From Cladosporium sp. IMV 00045 (Eukaryota; Ascomycota; Dothideomycetes; Cladosporiales; Cladosporiaceae), in NCBI GenBank assembly GCA_001931905.2, contig MSJI02000585.1, forward strand, positions 1-43,239: a DNA stretch of 43,239 nt, read 5' to 3'. A model generated the notes under the pieces. It was not told the DNA's origin. It ran no database searches and worked only from the letters and a program-made list of their open reading frames with translations. Positions 20,798 to 33,150 of the stretch are shown piece by piece. The stretch's first letter is position 1; the number at the start of each line of letters is the position of its first letter. The translations under genes were made by a program, and so were the position numbers.

Positions 20798-21975
20798 TGT
20801 GATGGTTGGGATTTGTTTGGTTGGTTGGCTGGAGGTTTGGTTCTTTGAATTGTATGGATTTGTCAAGATGAGGAAAGAACTGTGAAAGGGGAGATGGTTC
20901 CCACCTAACTTATAGGCGGACCATTGGAGAAAGAACGCACCTCATGCATCAATCCCCCATGATGCTATGCCCGCATCTACGGAGAGCTTATGACGAGATC
21001 ATTGACGGAGAGCTGATGGCGTAAACCAGCCCAAGGGAGGCCGGATTTGATTGGAGAGACGCGGCAGAGATGGCACTATTGTTCCACAGCATCGAGAGGA
21101 GCCATACCCCCAGCCGCCCAGCAACCATAGGTCTCCTTCCACATTGGGAGATACATCGACATGATGCCGACAATCCGCGATACGCGTTTGGAAGGATTGA
21201 GGGAGTGGTGATGCATCTTCGCGTAAAGTGCTTGCATCTGACACGAGCGATGACACGCTGACTTGCGCGGGGAGCGGATCGATGAGATTCATGTGAGACG
21301 AGAGGGATTTGGCCCTGACGACCCTTTGGACTTCTCGAGCAGTCGAGTTGATCGTACAAGCTATCATCATTGTATCATGATGACCTTTCGATTGGAGATG
21401 TTGTTGTGGTAACATCGACTGGGCGAATTCGAACCCATCGAGGTTGATTTCCGGATTGACGTCAACGATTCAAAGCTTCAAGTTCATGTTGTCTGACGAA
21501 GGACACAAACAGAGGGAAGCAACGAGATGCAAGGATAAGCCAAATGAACGATCATGACATTGGAAGATTACGATAGCGTGAATGTAATCTCTTCACTTTC
21601 ACCCTTGCGTGCGAACAGCCAATGCGATTTTGGAAAGTTGAAAGCTTCGATCAAAACGTTCAAGACCACGACGCCGTATTCGAAAGTGCCATCATTCAGA
21701 ACAAGCTAAACTGACACACAGATGTTCACGCCAAACGTAAGGTTAATGGTAAGCTCTCTCAATCCATGCCATCCGTCAACAATGTCATTAGAAAGAAAAG
21801 AAGCATTCATATTCTCCCACCAATCCTCACACTCAACCCAAAATCCGAAAGGCTACCCCATTCAACGAAGTCCACCTGCTCCTGCACTACCAATGTCCTT
21901 CTGGTCGTAAAGAAGAATTCCACGCTCGTCAAAACTTCAAGATGACTCTCTATCTTGAAGAAAAGCAAAATAACA
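20798..21975. other. Upstream region of con-10-like gene
   Basis: 1.18 kb without a supported gene. Core promoter elements lie at 20909-20927. At 21421-21445 a T-arm-like sequence (GGGTTCGAATTCGCCC on the minus strand) is not part of a foldable tRNA. Confidence 0.45.
20909..20927 (-). promoter_or_regulatory. CCAAT and TATA-like elements of con-10-like gene
   Basis: Minus strand CCAAT (20927-20923) followed by CTATAAG (20915-20909), about 112-130 bp upstream of the ATG at 20797. Confidence 0.4.
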
Positions 21976-22058
21976 GGTCTTACCCGGAATCGAACCGGGG
22001 TTGCCGGAAAGTTCTGATTGATCAGAATCCGAAGTGCTAACCGCTACACTATAAAACC
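21976..22058 (-). tRNA. tRNA-Gln(CUG) with 12-nt intron
   Basis: Minus-strand GGTTTTATAGTGTAGCGGTT start as in yeast tRNA-Gln; acceptor GGTTTTA/TAAGACC, anticodon stem TCGGA/TCCGG, loop TTCTGA + T gives anticodon CUG, T arm CCCGG-TTCGATT-CCGGG. A 12-nt intron follows A37, so the mature length is 71 nt. Confidence 0.88.
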
Positions 22059-22327
22059 AGGATTGAAGCTCGAAAGCTGGATGGTTGGAGTCTGTGTAGG
22101 TCTGCGGCTGTTATAATACTTTGCTAAATCTGCTTTGCTGCCCATCATATTCGGTCGATGAGGATGTCGAATCATGTCGCCTTGATGATGATTCCAGACG
22201 GTCAAACGTTGTGGTAATTCTAGCAATTCATGAGAAGGACACCATTGGAAACAATGAAGATCGCGCCCGTCTCAAAACGTCCATTTTTCTTGCCTTCCCC
22301 CGTTTTCTTTCTTTGGTCAAAGACGAA

Positions 22328-23961
22328 TCATTGACTCGACTCTCTCGGCTTCAAACGCACGTTCAGACCCTTCTGCATGACAAACCACCAGCAATTCGTC
22401 TCCCATTCTTTCTCGGGCTCGACGAGCTCGAGGTCGTAGTGCAGGAAGAGGGTAGGAATCAACTTCGACCTGCGTAGCAAAGATTTCGTCAGCTTGCGAT
22501 CCTAACTCAAACTGGTCCCCTGAGAGCCCGAGTATTTCAAATGATGAAGACTTACATTTCCATCCAGCTGATGTTCCTCCCCAAACACATCCTCGCCCCC
22601 GCGCCGAACGCGAAGAAAAACCTCTGCATATCACCATACCCACCACCCTTCTCGCTTCCATGCTCCTTAGCCTCACTCGCAGCCTTCTCCACCCACCGTT
22701 CCGGCCGGAAAGAGTCAACGTCCTCGCCGAAGACTTGCTCATCACGGTGCACCACCCACGGATTCGCACCAACAGTGGTGCCGGCGGGTATGAAGCGGCC
22801 AGCGACCGTGGCTCCAGTGCGAGGAGAGACGCGCGGAAGCGACATGCCGACGGCCGGATGCAAGCGGAGCGCTTCGTACATGACTGCTTGGAGGTAAGGG
22901 AGGCGATCTGCTTCTGCGAGGGAGACAGGGGAGGAGAGACGACCTTCATTGCAGGCCGCGTCGAGTTCGGCGAGGAGCTTTGCTTTGCTTGCGGGATTCT
23001 TGAGGAGGAAGTAGATTATGGCACGTGTAGAGATGGCGGTCGTGTCGGAGCCGGCGAAAATGTTGGATGTGGCCATTGAGGTGAGGGCTTGCGAGTCGAA
23101 AGTTGTTGGGTGGGCTTTTTGCGTTGTCATCAGGCTGGAGAGGATGTCGTTGCGGTCGGAGCCACGGGTTTGGCGTGCGGTGATTTCGTTGGCGGCGGTT
23201 GTACGAAGGCTGCCGTGGCGGGCTGCTATGCCTAGATGCGAGCCGATGTAGGGGGACAGGGCGTCGTGCAGCCAGTAGAGCCAGGGCACTTGACCGATCC
23301 ATGCGGCGGATTTGAGGGCAGTCTCGATTTGTCCAAAGGAGCCGTCATCTGCGCCTGCTTCCATAAAGCCGAAGGGTTTGCTGAAAGTAATTTCGCCGAT
23401 GATGTCGAAGGCAAAGAGCTGAGTCCACTTGCCCATGTCTACAGAGCCGCCTTGAAGAGATGACATCATTGAGATAAAGGTTTTGACAGCAGTGTTGACG
23501 TGCGGTTCGAGGTCTTTGAGAGCATCCATAGAGTAAGCACGACTTACGAGCCGACGCTGCGAGGCATGTATCTTCTCGTCTCGCTCGGCGAACAGATCAA
23601 ATTTGCGATGGCCTTGCCAAACGGAGTACCAGTCTGATTTGCGAAATTGAGTTCCGGCGCCGTAGATGGTCTTGATGGCTGTGAGGTCGGATACAGACAG
23701 CTCATTCGGGCCAACGCGGACAAGAGGACCATGCTTCTTGTGAAGAGCTATCATAGTGGTGGTCATGTCGCCATCCCAGGAATGCTTGGTGATCCAGAAC
23801 CGAGATATACTGGCGAAGAAGGGCCCAGGGATTGAGGCAAGAGGGTGGAAGAAACGTTGGAAGATGATCCACGTCAATGCCGGAATGATGGCAGCGAGCA
23901 GAATCGACGACCATGTTGAGAAGTAGGCAGACAGGATGCCTTCTGACAAGTGGGCTGACAT
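22328..23961 (-). CDS. Cytochrome P450 monooxygenase (pisatin demethylase-like group)
   Basis: Two exons, 23961-22556 and 22469-22328, 515 aa, full length. N-terminal membrane anchor (residues about 15-35, LLAAIIPALTWIIF) and Pro-rich hinge 'HPLASIPGPFFASISRFW'. I-helix oxygen-activation motif 'FAGSDTTA', K-helix ExxR in 'YEALRLHP', PERF-type 'FRPERW', and heme loop 'FFFAFGAGARMCLGRN' with axial Cys459. All motifs are intact, so an active ER-bound enzyme using a P450 reductase is expected. The hinge and 'RRLVSRAYSMDALKDLEPHV' resemble the fungal pisatin demethylase/benzoate-hydroxylase-like P450s, but substrate cannot be told. It is divergent from a flavin monooxygenase over 1.18 kb, so the pair may act on one aromatic substrate (inference). 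Confidence 0.9.
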
Positions 23962-25138
23962 TGCTGTGTAGAATCTGTTATAGTGGATGTGGTGTGTCGG
24001 AGTGCGAGCAGGTAATTGTAGGTTGACTCCAGAATTCTGGATGTCAGGTCATACCATGGACGATGTTTGCTTTGCTTTGGTATAATATGCTTGATATTCA
24101 GCTTTCAAGGTCTTAGAAAAGAATACCATGAAATGTAGAGTGATATGGGAGTCGACAGTGGCTTGTAGAGATGAGGCGAGCTTTATAATTGGAGAGGAGG
24201 GACAACAACCACAACCTCGGAGGCCTCGGACGTCGATCTCATGCAGACTTACGCTTATCGCTAGGGTTGATGGCAATAATGGTGGGTTGCATATGTAGGG
24301 CTGACAGAGCAAAAGGATAAAGATCTGTGGACATCATGTTGGAGGCACATTGTACCCATTGAAGGCTTTGAGAGCTTGGAAGACGATCATGAAGTGTTGT
24401 AGAGCAGACGCTGGAGAGAGAGCAGACACTCCAAAGCAATTCTGCAGGCCAAGAGATGTCAGCACAACTAGTTGACACCGAAACAAACAGTCCAGGTCCT
24501 TACACACACTTTGGACAGCATTTCCCCATGGTGTAAGCAAGCCTCAGCCGCATCTCCAAACCGAAGTGAAGGGATGACCAAGTCCGAGAATCATCCTTGA
24601 CTTCACAGCCAATTGCGTTTGGCGATATAGTCAGCCTGCCGACGTTATTAGACAAGAGCAAAAAAGAGGGCTCGGTTTAAAGTGGGCTCGGAGGACATCA
24701 GATCACGTGCGCATGTGCCGTAATGACCATCCGGGCGGCTTTAGCTCAGATCTGTGCTGATGCCCCGCGCTCCAAGCACTCGGATGTTCGACGTGGGAGT
24801 TGTCAGCTCTCTTTAGCCCGTCATCTTCCAATACCGATTTCCTTGCCGTGTCACTTCACAGGGTCATGGCGTACACAAGACACGAGGTCATGCCAGACAT
24901 GCCTCGCCCACATAAGTATCTCCCCTTCGCTGTCGTATTCACTTCCCTTGGTTTCGTTATTTTCTCCTGCATCCATACATTGTAACCCGCTCCCTCAAAG
25001 GCTTCTGCCATCTCATTGCGAAAAGTAACTTTTTGTCTACTTGATCTTCATTGCCACAGCTCTTGCCTCACTCGGTATCAATCGAGTGTCTGTATTCTTA
25101 CACTCAATCCCTTCCGAGGGTCCCGAATTCCCACCACA
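23962..25138. other. Divergent promoter region, P450 / phenol-hydroxylase-type enzyme
   Basis: 1.18 kb; short minus-strand frames at 24049-24540 have no recognisable features. No operator copy like that at 10.6 kb was noticed. Confidence 0.5.
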
Positions 25139-27110
25139 ATGGCCTCTCAAGACAAGTACGACATCGTCATCGTAGGCGCTGGCCCTGTAGGCCTTCTACT
25201 TTCCACCTGTCTGGCACGATGGGGCTACAAGATCAAGCACGTCGACATGCGCCCTGAACCTACCCTCACTGGCCGTGCCGACGGTATTCAACCTCGGTCT
25301 CTCGACCTTCTGCGCAACATGGGCCTCAAGCGCGCGATCATGGACAACGACCCGGCAAAGGTTTACGAAGTCGCCTTCTGGGATCCTGCGAGCAAAGGAA
25401 TTGAGAGGACCGGCACCTGGCCTTCATGTCCCGCCTTCATCGACGCCCGCTACCCTTTCACCACGCTGTTGCACCAGGGTCTGATCGAAAGAGTGTTCAT
25501 TGCGGACTTGGAGAAGAATGGTGTACACATTGACAGGCCTTGGAGGATTACTGGCTTTGAGAATGACGGCAAGGACAGCGAGTACCCAGTGTCTGTGGAC
25601 TTGGCGCACGTGGACGGCCATGAGAAGCAGTCGGTTCGCGCAAAGTACCTGTTCAGCGGCGAGGGTGCGAGGAGTTTCGTTCGCGAACAATTGGGCGTCA
25701 AGGTCGTCCACAAGGATCCCATCGCGCACGTGTGGGGTGTCATGGACGGAGTTGTGCGAACCAACTTCCCTGATATCAAGGTAGGTTCCGATTGATGGTA
25801 TGATCACAAAGAAGACGTCGCTGACAGCAGATGTTCAGATGAAATGCACCATCCACTCCGACGAGGGTTCCATTATGGTCATCCCCCGCGAGGACAACAT
25901 GGTTCGCCTGTACATTCAAATCGCATCTTCCACGGATGACGACTGGAATCCCAGAAAGCAAGCTACCACCGAAGAGGTGCAGGAACACGCAAAGAGAATC
26001 TTGAAGCCCTACTACATCGAGTGGGATCGCGTCGAGTGGTACTCCGTCTACCCCATCGGCCAGGGTATTGCAGAGCGTTACACCCTCGACGAGCGTGTCT
26101 TCATGGGCGGCGACTGCTGTCACACCCACTCACCCAAGGCTGGTCAGGGCATGAATACGGCTTTCCTTGACGCTCAGAATCTGGCATGGAAGATCCACCA
26201 CGTCGAGACTGGCTTCGCCGACCGCTCGATCCTCAAGTCATACGAATCCGAGCGCAAGGCCGTTGCAGAGAGCCTTCTCAACTTCGACGCCGCGTACGCC
26301 AAACTTTTCTCCCAGCGTCAGCCCAGCGCCGGCGAGGTCGGCAGCGTCAACAAGCACACCGCCGGCAACCAGCAACCCGCCGAGGAGAACGAGTTCATCA
26401 AGACCTTCAAATCCGCCTGCGAGTTCACCTCTGGCTACGGCGTCGCCTACGGCCCTAACGACCTCAACTGGTCCCCCGAGCACACAGCGCGCAACCCTCT
26501 CTTCCTTTCCCACGCCGCCGGCACCACCGCCCTCCGCACCGGCCGGATCCTCATCCCCTCCACAGTCACCCGCGTCTCGGACGCCAACCCCGTGCACCTG
26601 GAGCAAGAAATCCCCCTCAACGGCAGCTACCGCATCTACATTTTCGGCGGACAGAAGCAACGCACGCGCACCGCCATCACCGACTTCGCCAGCAACCTGC
26701 AGAAGAAAACGTCCTTCTTCGCCAGCTACCAGCGCTCCGACGCCAGCTCCGTCAACCACCTGGAAAAGCACAACCCGCACTCGCACTTCTTTACTTTCGC
26801 CACCATCTTCGCCGCCAACAGGCCCGAGATCGAGATCGAAGACGACTTGCCTCCCGTTCTGGCCCGGTACTACGACCACGTCTACGCCGATAACGTCTTC
26901 GACGTGCGCGTGCCGAACGCCAAAGCGGCGGCGCACACTAAGATGGGTTTGAGCGAGGAGGAAGGCGGTGTTGTCGTCGTCAGACCCGATGGGTATGTCG
27001 GTTGTGTGGTCAAGCTCGTTGAAGGAAGTGGAACGGTGGATGCGCTGAATGAGTATTTCGCCGCTTTCTGCTCGAAGAAAGTCGGTGGGGGTGAGAGCGC
27101 GAGGTTGTAA
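25139..27110 (+). CDS. FAD-dependent phenol 2-monooxygenase-type hydroxylase
   Basis: Two exons, 25139-25780 and 25839-27110, 637 aa, the usual length for the family. N-terminal FAD Rossmann motif '[20 protein letters not shown]'; '[18 protein letters not shown]', whose Asp sits where the family's catalytic Asp does; second FAD motif '[19 protein letters not shown]'. The C-terminal third ('[12 protein letters not shown]', '[16 protein letters not shown]') is the thioredoxin-like domain of phenol hydroxylases. It would ortho-hydroxylate a phenolic ring using NADPH and O2 (family knowledge); the real substrate is unknown and may belong to secondary metabolism. A long antisense frame over exon 2 comes from its strong GC bias in third positions. 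Confidence 0.9.
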
Positions 27111-27701
27111 GTGACATTCTCTGATTTCTTTTCCTACCTCCTTTTTCTCTTTCATCGGGGTCATTGGCTTATGCATGGATTTTCTTCTTTCTTCATTGCA
27201 GATCATGAGGACGACACAAATATCGTACACCTTACGCAAGTGCGAGAGCGAGAGCAAGCATTGGCGTTTTTCTTGAATCGGTCGGACTGAGTTTATGAGT
27301 TTCTTTTTTGGGTACATGGGTCGCATGCGAGTATGTGCTGCATGAACATTGTAAATAAGTCTTTTATCTTTTCAAAATGACATGTTTTCCATCATTTACG
27401 CATGTACATGGTGGCTTAATGTGGCTTACTAAAAGAGAAAAGCCCCCGACTTCAACTGGAGTTGCTTCGGAAAAGTGTCAATTTTCTACTCTGCTCTACT
27501 GCTCTATGGGTATTTGTCTGTGTAATGAATCCTCGAAGAGGAAAATCACCAAAATCCGACCACCCGCTTGTGAATGCGATGATACCGTTCAAATCAAGAG
27601 ATGATTCGAGAAATACACCTAGATTCTCTCGCAAATCCGAAACGACCATCCAAGCCCAAGCGAGCATGAGATCGCAGAAAATCTGCCAACAACGACCTTT
27701 T
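27111..27701. other. Convergent intergenic region
   Basis: 590 bp between the flavin monooxygenase and the TBC gene, both ending here. 3' UTR-like, T-rich; no gene seen. Confidence 0.5.
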
Positions 27702-29690
27702 CTAATCCGGCGAGTAAAGCGCATGCGTACTCGAACTCCGCCTCAATTTCTTCGTCTCCGCCTCCCGCCTCTGCGCCACCTGCTCGCCGTCGACCTTCTT
27801 CCTCAACAGCAGCGCCGTGCGCACCAGCTCGTCGATCCTGCCCGCCTCGTCCGGCACGCGCCAGTCGAAAGCGTTATACTCCGCGCTCGACTCCAGGGCC
27901 AGAATCTCCTCGCTGCGCAACTTCATCATCGCCAGCACGACGTTGAACAGGAACGTTTTCTGCCTCGGCAAACACAGCCAGATATCCCAGACGCGCTGGA
28001 GGGCGGAGCGCGGGAGGCGGTTGGCGAGGGCGGTCAAGTGCCAGCCGGGCTGGAAAGTTGCCGAAGCGTCGATGTCGAGCTCGCTCAGTTTCTCGTCTAG
28101 CTTCGGCATGAGTTCGCGCACGTAGCCGCGCAGCACGGCGTTGTCGGCCAGGGCACCGTGCATGGGCGCGTCGCGCGAGAAGTAGCCGGCGGGGAAGAAG
28201 TGGTCGACCATGTTGCAGAGGACCCAGAAGGCGTCTTCCTCGGCCGGGATGGAGAGGAGGAGGTGGCCCGCGATCATGTTCAGGCCTTGCGTGTAGCCGA
28301 ACCCTGGGTACTTGGCGATGAAGGCGATGAGCAGCCGTTTTAGCTTGTCGTGTCCTTTGTCGACGTAGTAGTCGAATTGCTCGGTGAGGGTGCGCGGTAC
28401 GTCTTTGAGGATCGCGTCGATTTCTACAGGATCTTCGCTTTCGCCTTGCGAGAGGTAGTGCCGGTATTCGTCTGGGCTCATGATCGCGTAGGTGTTGGAG
28501 AGTTCCATCCAGATTGGGTGGCGGAGTCGGTTCGGGATCCCGCCTACGATTAGTCGGTTGAGGGTCTCCATTTTTGCGCGGCCGGCGTTGCCTTCGCGGC
28601 CAAAGCGTGCAGCGCCTAGGAGGGTTCCTTGCGCTTCCTGCTCGCCGCCTTGTTGGCGGGCATTGTTTAGTCGGACGATGAAACGGTTCCATTCAGCTTC
28701 TTGCGGATCCTGTGAGTTCTCGGTCAAGGTTGGTGGAAGGTCGTCGGGGTTGTGCTGTGCTTGCATCTCAACAGGCTCGCGGGGGGCTTTAGACTCTCGT
28801 CGTTTGACAGTGCCACCGCTGAAAAGTGTTGTTGTCCAGCTGACACTATCCTGACTTTGCGCATCTATCGAGCGAGAATCAATAGACGCGGTTCTATCCT
28901 TAGGTTTTGGCGCACTACAAATTGTGTGTCAGCAGATCTTTTATATATGGCCGGGGGTCTTTCATACATTGAAGCAGATCGAGAAGAACAGGGAGTACTA
29001 AGAATCGAATATCAGTCAGAGAGTCTGTATGATTCAGCATCAATGGCACGTACATCGATCGCTGGCCTGTATCACGCTTTCGAGGCACGCCACCAAACAG
29101 TCTAGTGAGACCTCGTACAGTGCCTCCAACAGTTGCGGGCTTGGGTAAATTTTCGATCGTCTGCGACGGCGATATTAGCTTGGGAACCAACCCTGAAAGA
29201 CAACAGAACATACACTGCTTTCTGACTGCGTGCCTCCGGACGGTGCTAAATCCTCCGAAGCCGCGGAAAGGGATAATCGCCTACGCTCTGCCTGTTTGAC
29301 CCGAGAAGCAGCGTCGGTGATGCGATCCTTGGGAACTTTGTATTCTTCGCAAAGTCGTTGAAGTGCAGTGATATGGGCATCTCTCTCGGCCAGCGCTTCC
29401 GACAGGCGTTTGACGAGATTGATAGCACCGTGGTGGTCAAGCACGCCTTGAAGAACCGCACTGTCTGCAGCAGAAAGTGCCCGAGGATCATCTGCATTCA
29501 CAGCTGGCCGCTCGTCGAACATGGTTGGCTCAGATCTGTCCAGCAGACCGTACATATGCTCAGCCATGGTCGGTGACGATGCCGTGGTAGGGGACGCAGG
29601 GGGAGGATCCGGGAAGGAGGTGAGAGAGTCCGTATCATCCTGCGGTGCCAACATGGGCCGTCGGCTCGACGCCCTGCTGAGCTCGCCCAT
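27702..29690 (-). CDS. TBC-domain Rab GTPase-activating protein
   Basis: Best model is three exons, 29690-29214, 29160-29050 and 28898-27702, 594 aa. The first intron has GTATGT, CTAAT and GCAG; the second (GTGCCA...CTAAG) is less certain. The N-terminal half is mostly disordered with one coiled-coil segment 'INLVKRLSEALAERDAHITA'. TBC domain about residues 315-540: 'GIPNRLRHPIWMELSNT', 'ILKDVPRT' with arginine finger R365, 'YTQGLNMIAG' with glutamine finger Q400. Both catalytic fingers are present, so it should stimulate GTP hydrolysis on a Rab; which Rab is unknown. An in-frame ATG at 29837 would add 49 residues. It shares a 230-bp divergent promoter with cnxE. Confidence 0.82.
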
Positions 29691-29920
29691 ATTATTGCTG
29701 GCGCGAGCGGTGGCAATCGATGGCAAAGTGTCGCGTGTCGTACATGTGTTGTGGATATTGTTGTTTTGCCCGTTTCGGCAGTCAGTTTGCACGACGGCTT
29801 TGGACTGGGCAGATGATGCTGCAGCCCAACGCCACATGCACGGAGGTGTCTCCCCGCGAACCCTGCGTCGACGATTGATGACAACAACCCGAGGACACCT
29901 CTCAGCGTGACATAGCAAGA

Positions 29921-32064
29921 ATGGCGACCAGACTAGGAGCTGCAATGAGTGCCAAACTTCGAGCTGCGATCGTGGTTATCTCTGAGACGGCGAGCAAAGA
30001 CCCGTCTACAGACAAATGCATTCCAGCACTGCGGGACGTCTTCCAGCAAGACGGCGGAGACCGTTGGGAGTCCACCGAGACGAAGATAGTCCCCGATGAT
30101 GTATTGTCGATTCAGAAAGCTATTACAGGATATACGGATGGTGCAGACCGTGCTAATCTGGTTGTAACAAGCGGTGGAACTGGGTTCGCACAGAAGGATG
30201 TCACGCCTGAGGTAAGCCACCTCTCATTTAGCAACGATTATTGAAAGTGCTATCAAGACGAACAAGTATTGATATTTGACAGGCTGTAACCCCTCTGATA
30301 CACAAACATGCCCCTGGATTGGTCCATGGGATGCTGGCCGTATCGCTTGCAGTCACTCCATTCGCAGTTATGTCTCGTCCGGTAGCCGGCGTTCGCAACA
30401 ACACTCTTGTCTTGACTCTGCCGGGTTCGCCAAAGGGCGCAAAGGAGAACTTGCAATCCGTGATCAAAATGCTGCCTCATGCATGCCAACAGGCCGCTGG
30501 GATGGACTCGCGTAGTCTGCACTCTGGCGGCACCGACAAGCTGGAGCAGGAGGCTGGTGTCAAGGCTGGTTCTCAGAGTGTTGCTGCAGCGCCGCAGCCT
30601 AGCCATCACCATCACCACGATCACGGTCATTCGCACGGCCATGGCGATAGCCATGGCGGACACGCAATGCCCAAGGCTCACACATCACCCGAGGATCGAC
30701 CTATGTCCAACGACCCCAATGCCGGGCCCACAAGAAGATACCGCGAATCGCCCTACCCAATGCTATCTGTGGATGATGCTCTCAAACAAATTGAGGAGCA
30801 TACGCCAGGACCTGAAACTGTGACCGCCCCAGTAGATGAGAACTTGGTTGGTTCAGTGTTGGCGGAAGACGTTACAGCTATAGAATCAGTGCCAGCCTTC
30901 CGTGCTAGCATCGTGGACGGCTACGCCATCATCGCCTCCAAACACATGATGGTCCCCAGCACCAAGGGAATCTTCCCCGTGGTTGGTATCTCCCACGCCG
31001 AAGCCGGCAAAGGCGAAGCAGACGAGCTCCGCATAGGCGAAGTCGCGCGTATCACAACAGGCGCTCCTCTCCCACCAGGCGCGACTTCAGTCGTGATGGT
31101 CGAAGACACTGTCCTTCGCTCTTCCACAGCGGACGGCTCAGAAGAGGAAGAAATCGAAGTCTTGACCGCTGACATCGAGCCCGGCGAGAACGTACGCGAA
31201 ATCGGATCCGACGTCCAATCAGGCGATGTTGTCATAAAGAAAGGCGAAGGCATCACAGCAGTCGGCGGCGAGTTCGGCCTCCTCGCCTCCGTCGGCACGC
31301 AGCAAGTCAAAGTCTACAAGAAACCGGTCGTCGGCGTTCTGAGCACGGGCGACGAGATCATCCCCCACAACCGCACTGGAGATCTCAAACACGGCGAAGT
31401 GCGCGACACCAACCGTCCCACTCTGCTCACCGCGATTCGAGGCTCCGGCTTCGAAGCGGTAGATCTCGGAATCGCCTCAGACAAGCCTGGAGCCCTCGAG
31501 CAAACCCTCAGAGACGCCATGAGGAATGTCGACGTTATCGTCACCTCCGGTGGCGTTTCCATGGGCGAGCTTGACCTGCTGAAACCTACCATCGAGCGGC
31601 AACTGGGCGGCACGATTCACTTCGGCCGCGTGAGCATGAAACCCGGCAAGCCGACCACGTTCGCCACCGTGCCGTTCAAGTCGAACTCTGGCGAGCGCGA
31701 GACCAAAGTCATTTTCTCGCTGCCCGGTAATCCGGCATCTGCTGTGGTGACTTATCAGCTGTTTGTGCTCCCGTCGCTGCATAAGATGAGTGGCATCAGT
31801 CCCGTTGGATTGCCTAAGGTGAAGGTCGTGCTGCAGCAGGATGTCAAATGTGACACGAAGAGGAACGAGTACCACCGCGTTCTTGTGTCTGCCACCTCTG
31901 ATGGTCGCTTAGCTGCAACTAGTACTGGCGGACAACGGAGCTCGAGAATAGGAAGTTTCAAGGGTGCTAACGGTTTGCTCTGCTTGCCAACCACGCAGGC
32001 GATGGTGAAGAAGGGAGAGACGTGTGAGGCATTGATGATGGGAAAGATCCTGACCGAGCTCTAG
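29921..32064 (+). CDS. cnxE: Molybdenum cofactor biosynthesis fusion protein (MogA-MoeA, gephyrin/CnxE type)
   Basis: Two exons, 29921-30211 and 30283-32064, 690 aa. The N-terminal MogA-like domain (1 to about 175, 'VVTSGGTGFAQKDVTPE', 'LPGSPKGAKENL') adenylylates molybdopterin. The C-terminal MoeA-like domain (about 255-690, 'FRASIVDGYAI', 'TTGAPLPPGA', 'VIVTSGGVSMGELDLLKPTI', 'SLPGNPASAVVTYQ') inserts molybdate. Order MogA then MoeA equals gephyrin and Aspergillus cnxE, opposite to plant Cnx1. The linker holds a His/Gly/Asp-rich run at about residues 204-224 (five His in a row, then HGHSHGHG) that could bind metal. Needed for nitrate reductase and other Mo enzymes in the cytosol. Confidence 0.93.
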
Positions 32065-32303
32065 CTGGTGTAAATTCGATACTGAAATGTGAATATCTTT
32101 CAAAAGCTGTGCACACAAATGGTGATAACGCCCCTCATTCTACATTCGCGTATCTATACAAAACAACCTGAGCCCACGTGCTTTCTTCTCTCCGGTCCAT
32201 AACGCCTTCGAATGCGGTGAATAGTGGGGTATTGACTGTGACAAGGAGTCGGTGGCGCTCAACAAAATGTGAATCGCGTTCCTGTGGGCGTATAATGTAT
32301 CGC

Positions 32304-33150
32304 TTATTTGAAGTCGTACGCGCCACCGCTCAAGAGAAGTCCAATGATCAGTCCGAACAGACCAAGGACAGATGAGAAGATCTCAATAACGAGAATCTTG
32401 ACGAACCTGCAAACAAGTTAGAAATTGTGCTCACCCTCCGTCACGGCAGGACCACTTACAGAGAAGGATCCGCAGCATCAGCCAAAGCAGCACTGGAACC
32501 GTTGATTCCAACACTGACACCACAAACCAAGTTGCACATGCCGACCAGCAGCCCGCTCCAGAACAAGGCGTAGCCGGTGTAGTAATTGCTGCCAGAGTAC
32601 ATGGCGTCGCCGCTGACCTGGCCCAATTTGGCGGAAAAGACGATGCTCATAATGACACCGTAGATAGCGACGACCTCACAGAAAATGATGGAGATCAAGT
32701 TCTTGGTGCGGATGCGTGGCGCCTTGACACCACCGCCCAGAATCGAAGTGCCGGTAATGAAGATTCCCCTATTTCGCGTCTCAGTATACTTCTTGCCTCT
32801 AGTCCTCCATTCCGACTGTTCTCTTCGGGTATTCGTACCATGCGGCGCCGACAACGGACAGGCCGATGCAGAGGCCGATGCCTGTGGTTGCCCAGGCGTA
32901 GGGCGAGATGGACTCGATGAACGCGCCGACCTGTATCCCAACAACTGTCAGAGCCTTTCTCCCATGTTCTCGTGTATCACAGCAATCATACGTTGAATGC
33001 TTCGCCCTCGCCATTGAACAGCATGTCTGCCAAACCGCATTAGCCCTCCGTTTCTCCTCGTGTCCCTAGCTCTTGAGTTCCCAACATACAGAGTCCGATG
33101 ACAGTGAGTGCAGTGCCGGCACCATAGGTGCCATACGTGAGCCCGCCCAT
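32304..33150 (-). CDS. VMA16: V-type ATPase proteolipid subunit c''
   Basis: Five exons: 33150-33090, 33026-32992, 32930-32839, 32768-32460 and 32406-32304; all phases agree; 199 aa. Five membrane segments. The proton-carrying Glu is in '[14 protein letters not shown]' (E94); a second acid lies in 'LVIEIFSS' (E174). Typical c'' loop '[17 protein letters not shown]' and '[20 protein letters not shown]' are present. It is part of the membrane ring of the vacuolar proton pump. The protein begins directly with the short [12 protein letters not shown] leader; yeast Vma16 is slightly longer at 213 aa. The ring cofactors c and c' are not in this window. Confidence 0.93.

Noticed and set aside
21419..21446. 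Possible third tRNA (T-arm-like GGTTCGAATTC on the minus strand)
   Set aside because: No acceptor, D or anticodon stems can be drawn around it.
22328..27110. Secondary-metabolite gene cluster around the P450
   Set aside because: No PKS, NRPS, terpene synthase or prenyltransferase is found within the window; only the two oxidases.
26238..27326. 362-codon minus-strand ORF opposite the phenol-hydroxylase-type gene
   Set aside because: Exactly antisense to a strongly supported coding exon; its Gly/Val/Asp-rich content is the mirror of GC-rich third positions.
27874..28692. 272-codon Arg/Pro-rich ORF within the TBC gene
   Set aside because: Shifted frame of the TBC exon; composition typical of a shadow frame.
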